A stretch of 64,000 bases of DNA from Metellina segmentata. Its lineage: Eukaryota; Arthropoda; Arachnida; Araneae; Tetragnathidae. The notes beneath the pieces were generated by a model, which was not told the origin of the DNA, did no database searches, and worked only from the letters and a program-made list of their open reading frames with translations. Location: positions 98,335,441-98,399,440 of the forward strand of contig OX375874.1 in NCBI GenBank assembly GCA_947359465.1, read 5' to 3'. Below are positions 33,941 through 46,009 of the stretch, in pieces; the stretch's first letter is position 1; the number at the start of each line of letters is the position of its first letter. Both the position numbers and the translations under genes were made by a program.

Positions 33941-34461
33941 CCCAAATAAATGAATGATACAGACGCTTAACGAATAAAATTTAATCAATGCACTTTTCAG
34001 GATGAGCAAATGTGATCTTATTATTGATTTTAAAGCTATTACAAGAGAAGGGAAAGATCGCATCCATTATAAACCCGTAAAATACCACTTCCTTTTTATT
34101 GCCCGAGAACCAGCCCTCGTTTTCCTCGCCGATAGTTTTCCATTTGCTGGATTTAAGCTGAGGATCTCATCACGAAGTTTTGTTTTCGATTCCATTATCA
34201 GAGTTATTATACTCCTGAGGTAATTGCAGACTTGAGAAAACACGTTAGTCGTCTTAAGTCTTTCTTATCTTCCCTTCTATGTAATTAACTGCGAATATTA
34301 CGGTTATTGTTCGAAAATGTGAAGTTTATTTGGTTTCGGATTTAAAATACTGAGTCTGGGATATCCATTTTTGCCTACCGTTTTCGGGGAAGATTTGGTT
34401 ACTTCAGTCACGGTTAACTTGATTATCGCAAAATGTCTAAAAGCGGCTGTCAGAAAAAGGG
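33941..34461. other. Unique sequence
   Basis: Plus-strand frame 34002-34223 (73 codons) has no family motif. No repeat recognised. Confidence 0.35.
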
Positions 34462-34755
34462 GCTCGGTTGAAAGAGTAGGGATAAGCAAAGGGTTGCGAG
34501 TTCGAATCCTACCTAGGACTGTCGTGTGCAAAAGGGGCTGGTGCACGTTAAATCTGTTCGTGGTCTCAAACGTCCCCACGTAGGTGGGTGCAAGTTTGGA
34601 AGTGGGGCGCAAGCTCAGGCGTGACCTCGTCATCAGACCAAGGTTCCAAAACCCGTGGTGTTGTCCTACGGTCTTTCCCATTCAGTTTGATCCCGGACCG
34701 TCGCCAATAGCCCGCTGTGTTATTCTAGCGCGACGTTAGTTAAAATACCTATATC
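34462..34755 (+). mobile_element. SINE-B, near full length
   Basis: Head GGCTCGGTTGAAAGAGTAGG with B box GAGTTCGAATCC, body GCTGGTGCACGTTAAATCTG, 3' end CGCGACGTTAGTTAAAATACC. The 125-codon minus frame here (34304-34681) is a by-product of the SINE. Confidence 0.88.
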
Positions 34756-34841
34756 CCCATCACTGAGTGAAAAGTTGAATTTGAAAACATTAATATCATA
34801 AATTTGTTTTGTAATTGTTTTTGAAGTCTCCAAATCTTAAA

Positions 34842-35075
34842 GTGTACGTGGGGGCAGATGCAAATTGAATTTTGCGTGGTCTCTAATATCCTCAGATGAG
34901 TGTTTGTGTTTGTGAGAGTGATGTGCCCGATTAAATGTAAACCTCGTCATCCGACCTTGGTTCAAAATTACGACGTGTTGTCCTCGATGTTTCCCATCAG
35001 GATTGATTCCGGATCCTCACCATAATCCTGTTCTGTTGCTCCAGGGAGACTGTAAATTCAACAACCTACCTGCCA
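34842..35075 (+). mobile_element. SINE-B, diverged, head missing
   Basis: Body from GTGTACGTGGGGGC to TTGCTCCAGGGAGACTG and tail AACAACCTACC. Confidence 0.75.
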
Positions 35076-35196
35076 AATCTTTAAAATATATTTTATTATT
35101 TTTTGAAACAAATGACTAGGAAATTAGTTTTACAAAATGAAACAAAGGAGTCTAGTTTCCTCTAATGAAACGAAAAGTTGCAAACACATAGGTGGG

Positions 35197-35518
35197 GTAA
35201 TTTTAATTAACGTCGTACTAGAGCAACACAACGGGCTATTGACGACGGTCAGGGACCAGTCCCTTGAGGGAAAGATCAGAGGACAACACCTCGTATTTTT
35301 GAACCACGGTCAGATGACGAAGCAACACCTGAGCTGGCACCCCACTCTCCAAACTTCCACGCCAACCCAACGCGAGGACTTTCGGCCACGACAGATTTAA
35401 GGTGCACCAGCCGCCTCTACACCATACGCTTACAAACATCCATGCCCGGACCTGGATTTGAATTAGGAACCTTTCGATCTTGAGGATTACCCTTTAACCA
35501 CTATACCGGTTGGTCGGC
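35197..35518 (-). mobile_element. SINE-A, full length
   Basis: Complete minus-strand copy from GGTAATTTTAATTAACGTCG to the head TATACCGGTTGGTCGGC. Few changes from the 4-5 kb copies. Confidence 0.9.
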
Positions 35519-35575
35519 CAGGTAAAGATCCGAAGACAACACCTAGTAATTTTGAACCACGGTCAGATGACGAAC
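35519..35575 (-). repeat. SINE fragment abutting a full copy
   Basis: AGGTAAAGATCCGAAGACAACACC ... GGTCAGATGACGAAC is an internal SINE-A piece in the same orientation, directly after the full copy. Confidence 0.7.
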
Positions 35576-35960
35576 AACCACGTAGGACTTTTGAGGAAAG
35601 ATGGTGTAAGTGTACACGTTTTTAAAACCCATTCATAACATTTTGACTTCGGCTATAGATATAACAGGCGCGATTCTTATAACTTTCAAGTTACAACTGC
35701 TGTACTGTCACCTCAACTAAATTCTTTGTTCGCGTGATCACGATACACAACTGGCTATACCGGCTGTAGTATAAAGATTAACGGAATTTAATATTTTCGA
35801 AATATATGTAATTCAACGTAATTTACATTACTATTTCTCTTTGAAATAAGACCGACGTGCACTACCCCAAGCAAGCAGTTTTGCTACAGAAACTCGTAAC
35901 AGAGCTCTCAGACCAATCGAAAATCCGGAGCTAATAGAAATCAATCCAGTTAGCCTTGAT
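35576..35960. other. Unique sequence
   Basis: No feature recognised. Confidence 0.4.
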
Positions 35961-35964
35961 TTAA

Positions 35965-36185
35965 TTTGGGTTTGGTTCCTTTATGACGGTGATATTTGGT
36001 CATGCTGTGACAAACTCAAGACACCAAGTCAAGGACACACACACACACACACACAAGGAAAGTTTTACTTACACAGAAGAAAGTAATACACCCATGGAGG
36101 AAGCCAACCTGTGCCGCCTACAACTCTCAGGTTGCTAACGTTGTGACTCAGTGGGTTTGCCCACTGAGTCAAAACGTCTCACCTG
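35965..36185 (-). mobile_element. SINE-D copy with a (CA)n tract
   Basis: GGTTTGGTTCCTTTATGACGG, GTCATGCTGTGACAAACTC, a CA repeat at 36038-36056, AAGGAAAGTTTTACTTACACAG, and a head with CTCAGGTTGCTAACGTTGTGACTCAGTGGG. This is the clearest copy of the family. Confidence 0.8.
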
Positions 36186-36269
36186 ATTTTAAGGGTAGTG
36201 TAGATGTTTCTAGTAATATTCAACTAGTTATACCACCGTCCCAGCCTAAGCCATTCGGTGTATCGCCAC

Positions 36270-36495
36270 GTAATTTTAAACCACGGTCAGATGACGAGGC
36301 AATATCTGAGCTGGCATCCCACTTTCCAAAATTCCACACCAACCTAACGTGAGGACTTTCGGTCACAACAGATTTAAGGTTCATCATCTGCCTCTACACC
36401 ATACGCTTACAAATATCCATGGTTACACCAGGATTGGAACCAGGAACCTTCCGATCCCGACGCTAACACCTTAACCACTATATCGGTTGGTTGGC
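36270..36495 (-). mobile_element. SINE-A, 3'-shortened
   Basis: Begins inside the body (CGCCACGTAATTTTAAACC) and runs to the head TATATCGGTTGGTTGGC. The 3' third is missing. Diverged. Confidence 0.8.
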
Positions 36496-36499
36496 AGAT

Positions 36500-37739
36500 A
36501 TCTTTAGTGAGTTAACATTCTTGAAGGATCAGACTGAATGCTAGTAAATATAAACAAGCGTAAAATACATTTATATTATCAATATCGTTCTGCAATATTT
36601 GTGAAAAATTATTTTAAATTGCGCTTTTGAGATTTGTATATAGAAGTGACAGACAAATATCAAAATACTAAATTGATCTACAAAATTATATTTTTGGCAT
36701 GCCCTTTTTATAGTTCTTACAGAGTAATAATGAAAAGCCCATGTATGAAATAATATTTACTTAACACTATCCTTAACATTCGTGTAGAATGTAGAGGAAA
36801 CATTTATGTAAAACTAAAAAGTTGAAATGAAAAATATCTGCTCTTAATAAGACGAAAAACATTCTAGTTTTATAAAAATCAATTGTAAATCATATTTTGA
36901 ATTCGTTTTAAAATTAAAATTCCTTTTAATTGGAACTGAGAAATTAAATGAAACTAGAAATGCACAGAGAAAAAAAATTGAACCCCCTTTTGGATCGCAC
37001 TTACAAAGACTGGCCTTTAGTTCTGACATAGAAAGCCCTTTTCATTCATAACTTCACATGACCAAATATGGAGGATACTTTTTTACTCTCCCTTCTTCCT
37101 TACTAACTTCCATTCATAGCTTTATGTGCATGTGTGTTTTACAGATACATTCTTCAATATTTGTTCCACAGCAATAATTTACAGGAATTCGGTGGCTTCG
37201 AAGAAAATTTTTGAAAATTTCGAAAAATATTAAATTTTCTGTTTACAAAACCAACAAAAATGGCGGCACGAACCGGTGTTTGTTCTACGGAGTGGGTATT
37301 TTAAAGCCAAAAAGAAATGGCTTCATGCCGCTCGTATTAATTAAAATGTCAGTTACAGTCAAGAATGTTAATGTAAATTGTTTGTGTGCCGTTTAGTGAT
37401 AGCAGGATACCCCTTCCCCCGCTTCCACGGACTGCCCCTGTTTTGTGTGCCCGGGTAATTTGCGTATAATTTTGGGGTGCGGAATAATCCCAGCAAGCCC
37501 TTTTTGGTTTTTAATAAAAATAAGTTTGGGGTTCGTATTCAGCGAGGGCTGTTTTCTTTCCACTCTTTGTTTCGGTGCACTTTTAATTTATGGGGTTTCG
37601 GAGAACACGCAATTTATCGCGGGGCCCTATCGGCCTGATTGGGGCATTGAAAAGGGTAACTTTCCTTTTCCCTCGGAACCTCATTTTTGCGTTGGAGTAG
37701 AATTTAATAGGGTCTCGGGAAACTAATTTAAAATTGAAT
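36500..37739. other. Unique sequence; 93-codon open frame of unknown status
   Basis: 37430-37730 is distinctly less AT-rich. It contains a plus frame (37445-37726) with hydrophobic stretches (FWFLIKISLGFVFS; CFGALLIYGV) that could be membrane-spanning, but no family motif, no clear splice sites and no second exon were found. It could be a conserved non-coding block or chance. Confidence 0.3.
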
Positions 37740-39020
37740 CCGCGAATTAAGAGTAATGAGTTTGTGTAAAGTCAATAAGTGATAATCTGCGATTGGAGTA
37801 TATAATTTGAGCGGATGGAGCACATTAATATGAAAATAGGTTTGAATATTCGTCTATTCTAAGCAAAGCGTGGGTAAATTTTAACCCTCAGGGAATCAAG
37901 TAAATGATCAAAAGTTAGGGGAAAATCTACGATGGGAATGAATAATTTAAACGGGCAATACACATTCACGTGAGAATTGTTACGGCCATTCGACTATTCT
38001 AAGCAAAGCGAAAGTTCTAAGAGTCTGAGTAGTTCAAGATAAAATTCCACAGCCAATAAGCGGTAATCTGTTGAGTACATAATTTAAGCAGAAAAACATT
38101 AGTGTGAAAAAATAATTTTGAATATTCGTCTATTCTAAGCAAAGCATGGGTGAATGTTAACCCTCTGAGAAAATCAAGTAGATGCTCAAAAGTTAATAAA
38201 TGAAAATCTGCGATGGAATGAATAATTTAAATGGATAATACACATTCACATGAAAATCGTTTTGAATATTCGACTATTCTAAGCAAAGCGATACTGTTAA
38301 GAGACCGAGAGAATTAATAGTCCGAGTAGTGTAAGTTAAAAATCAACAGTCGATAAGCGGTGGATAAGAGTAAATAATTTAAGCAGAAAAACATTCACAT
38401 GGAAATGATTTTGAATATTCGTTTATTCTAAGCAAAGCGTGGGAGAGTTTCAACAATCTGAAGGAATCAAATAAATGGTAGTAATGGTATAAATGGCAAT
38501 TGGAGTAAATAATTTGAGCAGAAACAACACATTCATGTAAAAATAGTTTTGAATATTCGATTATTTTACTCTAAGCGAGAAGAAATTTTAGAACTATGAG
38601 GAATTCTAGCAAATGGTCAAAAGACAATAAGCGTTCACCTGCGATTAGAGTATAAAATTTAAGAGTATAATCCATTCACTTCAAAATTGTTTTGAATACC
38701 CAACTATTCTAAGGTAAGTGTGGGTGAATTTTAACCTTCTGAGGGATTAAGTAAACGGTCAAAAATCAATGATTGGTAATCTGCGAATTGAGCGAATAAT
38801 CTAATGAGATAGTACATATTCAAGCGAAAATAGCTTTGAAGATTCGACTATTCTACGCTAAGCGAAAAGAAATTTATAAACTATGAGGAATTCAAACAAA
38901 TGGTCTAAAGTCAATAAGTGATAATCTGAGATTAGAGTACTTAATCAGAGTATTTTAATCTGATACAACACATTGCTCTGATTATGGTTTTGAATATTCG
39001 ACTGTTTTATGCAAAGCGAA
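37740..39020. repeat. Degenerate satellite, about nine units of ~142 bp
   Basis: The anchor TATTCTAAGCAAAGCG or variants recurs at 37855, 37995, 38131, 38275, 38424, ~38565, 38705, ~38852 and ~39004, spacing 136-152 bp. Each unit also carries ATCTGCGATTGGAGTA.ATAATTT and a TTTTGAATATTCG block. Odd units tend to read GTGGGT.AATTTTAACC after the anchor and even units GAAA(A)GAAATTTTA, suggesting an older dimer of about 285 bp. Confidence 0.9.
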
Positions 39021-40020
39021 ATAGAATTTTAAACATCGGGGGGGGGGGCTTTCACACGCATTCATCTGTTCTGCAAACTGCATCATGTCCTGTAGGACGT
39101 TTAACCAGTTTTGACTTTCTTTAACAATAGAATCTTTCATAGTGTTCTTTCAAACAATAGATGTATTTATTTAGTGATTATGTGTGTTGTGACGCAAGAG
39201 AAATTCGAATTTTCTCGGAAAACTCTTTAACACCTCAAGCGGTTAAAATTTATAACTATGCATAGTAATGTCTCTGAGTCACAAGATAAATTACTTAGAA
39301 AGCTCAAATGATTTTATAACAGTAAATTACTTCTTCGGAGTTTAAGATGACTTTAGACTATTCAGTAAAACTGTGAACAGACTTGAAACAGTGAATCTCT
39401 TAATTTCGATAAACTATTGAATACTTCATTCACTGCGAGTATATCTTCGAATGACAAGTGAAACATACGATGTCAAACAACTTAGTAACGAAGAGGAAAA
39501 ATTTCTTACAACACCATATTCACTATTCTAGAAGAAATCGAAACTACGTGAAAAAAATGTTGCTTTATGTACTTCACCAGTCTAAAGATTATTACATTTT
39601 GGTCAAGAAAATTTAGAAAAGGAAATATTTGACGCAATTAAAGAAATTTTTCTCTCTAATGATTAGCTAACTTTATTATTTATTTTTGGTTGAACCATTC
39701 TAAGGAGAGTACCATCGAAAATCTGTATGAATAAGAAGGTGTGTTTGTTTGTATACATTGAATTTTTTCTACCTATTCCCAGTTTTCCATCTTTCTGATG
39801 CTAAATCCATCTTTCGCGCGTTTGGTGTCTGTCCGTCCGTGTCTGTATGTGTGTACCCATACAATGTTCAAACGGTTGAATATATTTTCATGAAACTTTA
39901 CATACTGTGAGTACTTGCATTCATTTAGCAAATGAACGTAGTTACTTAAGTCTGTCCGTCCGTCTTAAAATTCTATGTCCTATATTGTGTCAGTTTGTAC
40001 AAGTATCACATAATATAAAT
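39021..40020. other. AT-rich sequence with short GTCCGTCC tracts
   Basis: A G run at 39038-39047. At 39830-39965, GTCTGTCCGTCCGTG and later CTGTCCGTCCGTC flank GTTGAATATATTTTCATGAAACTTTACA, a wording common in invertebrate dispersed repeats. Family not assigned. Confidence 0.4.
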
Positions 40021-40021
40021 T

Positions 40022-40278
40022 CAACATATCGCACCCCGGCAAGAAAAGTGAGACAACACAAAACATAAAAATGTTGATGTTATGTCATTGAAAATATGTA
40101 TGAGGTGCCCCAGCGTATTACATTACTATTCTATAGAATATAATTGGAGTTACCACCATAAATACTTAAAGATAGGGAATTCCAAATCCCCCTTAAAATC
40201 GCCTTTTGTAGAAGTACCCTCTGTGTTACCTTTCATGATTTTGCAGCTTTGTCAAACTGTAAGAGTGCGATATATGTG
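40022..40278. mobile_element. ATATCGCACCCC-ended MITE, copy 1
   Basis: Left end ATATCGCACCCCGGCAAGAA and right end GTAAGAGTGCGATAT (inverted). The interior, read in reverse, matches the copies at 41075 and 61697 (for example CGCTGGGGCACCTCATAC). Confidence 0.75.
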
Positions 40279-40436
40279 AAATGTATTACATGGATGGATA
40301 TGTATGGATTTGTGTCCAAAATAAGTTGTACAAATTATGAACTACTGAAGACATTCAATTTTAAAACGAACTCATTTACTATTAGATGTGCCACAAAATG
40401 TAATTTTCAAGATAAATGCATTTAAAAAACCTTAGT

Positions 40437-40882
40437 TGTTGTTTCTTATGCCTACACTGGCAGACCGGAGGAGTGCCAGGCCCGTCAAAGACGGCAAGAG
40501 GCGAGGGGGTGCGCCTTCCATGTTATTGAGCCCCATTGGGAGGAAGTCCGACTTTGCTCGACATACATGGCACATCCGTTTTACAGGAAGGCCCCTTTCA
40601 TACATCCATTCACTTACACGTATCGTAATTTAGATCCCAATCAGAGGCCGATAACCCCCTGATCAGGTACCCCCAGAGGTATTGATTTGGTATGGGAACA
40701 TGGGGGACATTGTGACCACGACCTATTTAACGTGCCCCAGTCACCATTAGTGAACACGACGGTCTTTAGCCAGGTCGAAGCGCCGATCTCGCAATCATCA
40801 TAATTGCAGGCTCCGCCGAGGACAGAACCCACAACCCTTCTGATGCGAGCCCGACGCTCTACTGACTGAGCTACCGCGGCTC
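40437..40882 (-). mobile_element. SINE-C, full length (446 bp)
   Basis: A different tRNA-derived SINE. On the minus strand the head reads GAGCCGCGGTAGCTCAGTCA then GTAGAGCG, resembling an alanine-type tRNA A-box arm, with B-box region GGGTTGTGGGTTCTGTCC. Perfect 13-bp duplication AAAAAACCTTAGT (40424-40436, 40886-40898). GC-rich body. Only one copy in the window. Confidence 0.9.
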
Positions 40883-41074
40883 AAAAAAAAACCTTAGTGA
40901 TGAATATCATCAAATTAATTTGTCATCCTTCCCTTAAAGATGGCAAAATTCGATAATGTTGCATGCCTGATGCAAGAGTACCACGAGTAAAAATATATTG
41001 TATTGTTGACTATGAGTGCAAGACAACTCGCTGTGTAGATAGATTCGTTACCTTTTAAAATTAAGTTGAACAAT

Positions 41075-41450
41075 TTTATATGAAAAGCATTCAAGATAGA
41101 GAATTACAAATCACCCTCAAAATCGCCTTTTGTAGTAGTAGCCTCATTGTTACCTTTCATGAGTTTGCAGCTTTGTCATACTGTAAGGGTGCGATATATC
41201 GCACCCCGGCCAGAAAAGTGACGCTAATCAAAATTGCAGAATTTGAGAAACATCAACTTAAAGGATACTATAAAACTTATATTGAAATAGCATAAGCTTC
41301 TTTTAAATTTTAGGTAAGTATTTATGGTAGTAAATTCTATTATAGAATAGTAATGTAACACGCTGGGGCACATACATATTTTTCAATGACATAACATAAA
41401 TTTTTTTATTTTTTGACTTGTGTCACTTTTCTTGCTGTTATATGTATATG
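41075..41450. mobile_element. ATATCGCACCCC-ended MITE, composite copy
   Basis: 41075-41191 carries one terminal half (GATAGAGAATTACAAATCACC ... ACTGTAAGGGTGCGATAT) joined at the shared GCGATATATCGC to a nearly complete copy (41191-41450), which ends TGTGTCACTTTTCTTGC. The join is a head-to-tail fusion of two copies. The 71-codon frame here is incidental. Confidence 0.75.
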
Positions 41451-41454
41451 TATT

Positions 41455-42960
41455 ACATGAATGGATATGCATGTGTAGGATTTGTGTCCATAATAAGTTG
41501 TAAAAATTATAAAGATGACGAGAAAAGGCATGAAAATATTATTTTATTCCACGAAAGGCAAAAGTGATTAGATATTTTGATTATTTTTTCAATCTAGAAC
41601 ATACTTTCTTCATCATCTTTACATGAAATAAATCACACTTTTTCAATTATAAGATTCTATTTGTTCATATAATCAAGGCTTTTTCAATCAATATATATTA
41701 AAGGTATCCATTTTTAATATGGATTAAAACATCCTAATGAGCATGAAATGGATGTATAATCTCCATACTTTAATACTGAACGTTTTTATAATCAAGACTT
41801 CTTTCATTTTTATCAGTGCATTTCAAAGAAATGAGTTACGGCGAAGCTATGCAAATTTTCAGATACTGCATTTTGATATTTCATAATGGTCAGTTTTTGC
41901 GTCGTTCTTAGATAACGCTTTCTATGAAATAATAAACTCATTTTTTGCAGTTAATCGTTCTACTTTTTATTTAGTGCTTCTAAAAGGGATATTTTATGCA
42001 TCTATTTCTGGGTTCTATAAATGGGTCATTTCAACGCTAGAAGCTAACGATATTTTAAACGTTTCTTGGAAGAGTATTATTTGAAAATAGAGAAGAATTT
42101 TGTTTGAGGTTGTATCAGAAAAAGAGAGTTTTAAATATCTGAACTGGGCGAGTTATTAGTGTTTTAAATTAAAGAGAGCGTGTAATTAATTTTAAAACCG
42201 CAATTTCCATGTTTTTAGACTTCCTTAGATGTAATTTTTAAAAAAATGCATGCTGTGTGAAGAAATTGCTTATACATACTTCAATTATTTTTATACTAAA
42301 GAACATTGAGTGAAATTATAGTTCTTAGAGTATTTTATGTGGAAAGAATAAACTCCTTTTTTATCCAGTTCAATAAAAATACGTAGAAAATTATTTTCTA
42401 ATAGTTTTATTATAGAGGGATATCGTAATTGTATTAGCTAAATTTAAAAAAAGAATACCGGATCAAAATATTAATTTAATCTTTGAAATGTACTCTAATA
42501 GTTTTCAAAAACTTTCCAGTCAATACATTCTAAATAAATTCCTAATCTCCTGGAAAAAAATGCCCTTTTTCGAAAAATTATTTCTTTAATTTTAAGTTTA
42601 AAACATGTATAACATATTTCAACGTACATCTGAAAAAAATATATATAAGTTTGCGAGTAAGTTAACTAGTAAAAGTAAAATACTTTTGTTTAATGCTTGG
42701 ATCTGTTTAAATCCCCGCATATTTTCCTATTTCAAGTCTTACACTTTTATTCGTTGCTATGGAAGCACGAATATATAAGTTTTAAATGGAATTTGAATTA
42801 ATTTTAATGGAGTTTTAAATGGAAACAGAAGTACTTTGAAAATACGATATTGGCAACGCTTTTGTAAGTGAAAAACGATTTTGTGAAAATGATTAACTAA
42901 AACAAAACCTACCAGAGCGTTAGATTAAATATGAGGAATCGGTTAACTACAAGGATCATA
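41455..42960. other. AT-rich unique sequence
   Basis: No repeat or gene recognised. Confidence 0.45.
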
Positions 42961-42963
42961 CAA

Positions 42964-43410
42964 GTCCCGATGCACACATCCGGTTTTTCAACGTGCGGCG
43001 CATCGCAAGTGCGGTCTGAGATACATTAGATCCAATGGCTTAGTGCACACATGCCTCCGGCGCCGCTGCTTCGACGGTCGTTCAACTTGCGTGCAATTTG
43101 TACCGCAGTTCCCCACTGCGCCGCACGTTCGACGCACATGAGTCTCCGTTCTGAAGTACCTTGTTTTCATAAACAAATGGAATATAAATAGTAATTAATA
43201 AATGGTTGTATTCAGTAACGTCTATTTTGTGTTTCCAAATATACTTTTTTTACACCAAGTAAGCGAAATAAACAAGTTGTCTTCCATAGAATATCTATCG
43301 GAAATGGCTCGAAATGAGTACTTGCGTCATTTCACTGTTACGTGTGCATAGTTGGGCTTCGGTGGCGCAGCGGCGCCGCACGTTAAAAAACCGGATATGT
43401 GCACCGGGCC
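42964..43410. mobile_element. Harbinger-type MITE, intact copy (447 bp)
   Basis: Inverted ends G(G/T)CCCGGTGCACACATCCGG.TTTTCAACGTGCGGCGC. The right end is followed by TAA. The same family, with a clean TTA duplication, is at 47163-49152. Low-complexity AT core; no transposase. The 62-codon minus frame is a shadow. Confidence 0.82.
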
Positions 43411-43604
43411 TAATTGTTCCGCTTTTTCGCGCAATTAATAATTGTCACTACTTTATGATTCGCCCGTTACAAAAACTTCAAAGCGATTGTTAATTTTTAC
43501 GAAATGTTAATAAGTGCTTAACTTATCAGTATGCAGAAATGAAAAGTCTGTATGGGTTTTTGTTATTCATTTACTCACACACTAGTTTGCTTGAGCCTCG
43601 ATAA

Positions 43605-43855
43605 TCCATTCGGTTATTTTCATGGGTTAGCAATCGGTGGGTTGTGAGTTCGAAACGATCAAACTAAAAACTCGTACTCGTGGGGTTAAATCTATCCTGC
43701 CATCATATGTTCTCACGTTGACGTAGTGTGTAGAAGTTGGGAGAGTGGGGTGTTGACCTTCTCATCTGACCATGCTTCAAATTTACGTGTCTTCACTGTC
43801 TTCAGGATTGATCCCGTAGAGTTTCTCCAGTACGAAGTTAATTCACTTGTCTTAC
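43605..43855 (+). mobile_element. SINE-B copy
   Basis: Head with TTAGCAATCGGTGGGTTGTGAGTTCGAAACG, body GTGGGGTTAAATCTATCC, 3' end TTTCTCCAGTACGAAGTTAATT. Confidence 0.78.
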
Positions 43856-43923
43856 CAACGATTGGCTGCGTTTTATGTGGTGAAAGGGTAATAATTTTCA
43901 TCAATCTACTCCAAATACAAGAT

Positions 43924-44056
43924 CGTCATATGATCGTGATTCAAAATTGCATGGTGTTGTCCTAGGATCTTTCCTTTGGGGATTGATCCCGGACCATCAC
44001 GAATATCCTGTTGTAATTATCCAGTGCAACGTTAATTAAATACCTACCTACCTACT
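43924..44056 (+). mobile_element. SINE-B, 5'-truncated (133 bp)
   Basis: 3' part only (CGTGATTCAAAATTGC ... CAACGTTAATTAAATACCTACC). Flanked by the perfect 11-bp duplication AAATACAAGAT (43913-43923, 44057-44067). Confidence 0.9.
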
Positions 44057-44074
44057 AAATACAAGATAAACAAT

Positions 44075-44205
44075 GTGAAGTAATGGAAATACATACAACG
44101 GAAATACGCATACCTAAAGAAAACTATACTCAGGGTAAGTTACTGGAATGGAGCCTGCGCCCCCAACTCGTATGTTACTAGAGCAATGAGAAAATTCACA
44201 GTCAC
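44075..44205 (-). repeat. SINE-D, diverged
   Basis: GTGAAGTAATGG, AGGGTAAG, and the head part GCGCCCCCAACTCGTATGTTACTAGAGCAATG follow the SINE-D order at high divergence. Confidence 0.55.
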
Positions 44206-44979
44206 ATTTCCCCCCATAACAATTCATGGATAGACTAAAAGCTGAATGCAACTTGTAATGCGTAGGTTTAATTATGCTTCTAAAACATCTAAAATTTCAG
44301 GCATATATTGTTCGCTGAACATTCCTACCCGATTATCAATTCCGTATATATGATCCAAGAAAGAGCTGAAATACAAGTTGCAAGGCCAGAGCACGCAACC
44401 ACCGTTCCATTCCCTACTAATGCATTAAAATGAAACTGTAAGTTTGCTACTCATTGTAACAGCACTTGATGAATGAACACAAAATGTTGTATGTACACGT
44501 AGGAAATGAGTTGGGTCGGATTAACACTGAAACCATTAAACATTCCGAATTTCATTGCTCACTTTAAAGGACTTTTGATACACATTGAGCATAGTCTAAA
44601 TAAAAGTAGCGAAATGATTCAAGCATAGTCTAATCAGAAAGAGCGATATGTTTTGAGCATTGTCTAGTGAAGACAATTTTTGATGTGCATGAAGTATTGT
44701 ATGATGAAATAATGATTCGAAGTTACAATGAGCAAATTAAATTCACTGAGCAATAAAAGTAATTAGATCAAAAGTGCTTTACCTTTTGGTTTGGACTTGT
44801 GTAGTAAAAGTTTACCATTTAATTTTCTTCATTGTCGCTTGGAGTATCTACGGATTTGGTTCAAGTGTTTGTGAGTACTCTTTTGAAACCAACATACAAT
44901 ATTAGTCATATTCGTGTGCAAATTTTCTTGATAATCGGAGCATCGTTGGGATTCCGGTTGCAAATATCAATATAAGAAG
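44206..44979. other. AT-rich sequence with a 34-bp minisatellite
   Basis: GAGCATAGTCTAA recurs at 44587, 44621 and 44655 with diverged followers (34-bp period, three units). Nothing else recognised. Confidence 0.6.
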
Positions 44980-45285
44980 GTAATTGAAGTATTTTTGCAT
45001 TGGAGCAACACAATGGGCTATGGGCGACGGATAAGGATCAATCCCCAAAACAAATATCCGAGGACAACACAACGTCATTTTTAATCAAGGTCAGATTACG
45101 AGATCTACATTTGAGCTTGCACCCCTTTATCTAAACTTAACGCCAACATGAGAACATTTGAGGCCACGACGCATTTAACATGCACCAGTCCCCACTTACA
45201 CTCCTGTCTTTGGTTGGACTGTGTTTTGAACTCGCAACCTTCTTTTTAAGTATTTGGTAATCTTCCAACCGGTTTTTATCGCTGT
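44980..45285 (-). mobile_element. SINE-B copy
   Basis: Tail AAGGTAATTGAAG, body, and head with the inverse of GGTTGCGAGTTCAAAAC and CCGGTTGGAAGATTACC. Confidence 0.85.
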
Positions 45286-45289
45286 TCCT

Positions 45290-46009
45290 TATATCAATAC
45301 AGGCTGAAATAATTCACCTCAATTACTTCATACGAATAAGTTATTTGTATAAAGTGATATTTAAAAATCAATTACTTTCGTAAACGAAGATAGTTATAAG
45401 GACTGTGCGTTTTTGGAATAATTTACTGATTCTCATTAATTGCATGTTTTCAGATTAAGACTAGTATATTTAGCTGCACGATTCACACAGGTGGAAAAGT
45501 TTCGCCACTAAAAAATCGTAAGCTTATAAAATTTCAAATTTATGCATTAACTTTTATCTTTTGATACATTGTTTCAACTGTCCCACAAATTAAAAGTAGA
45601 GCACTTCAGCACAACTTGCAACTTATATTAAAATATATGTCAATGGATCAAAGAACGTGTGGTATGCTTTAACAGGTAATAACATGTTTACATTTCCCCA
45701 ATTCTCCACCTTCTAAAAGCATCTAAATGAACAAACATTACGTTTTTCTATAAAGCAAGAACATTATCACTTTTTTCACTCCTCGTGGAAAAAGAGATTC
45801 TAACACCTAATGCAGCTTACATAAGATATCGATTTTTATATTAGGCTTAACCTTCTTAGATATTTACCCTTTAACAGTAACCTTCAGCTAGTTTCCAATT
45901 TTTTTCTTACCTCGCATGACTTCAAGCTGTTTTTTCCAGCCTTCAAATACTCGCGGATAACAGAAGGTGAAAAAAAATGGGACTAATTTCCCGAAATTGC
46001 TGCCTATCA
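45290..46009. other. AT-rich unique sequence
   Basis: No feature recognised. Confidence 0.45.

Noticed and set aside
34304..34681. 125-codon minus-strand open frame
   Set aside because: It overlaps SINE-B almost completely; its composition follows the SINE.
42988..43176. 62-codon minus frame, partly repeated at 47310-47558
   Set aside because: Both lie in copies of the same Harbinger MITE, so the similarity is that of the MITE.
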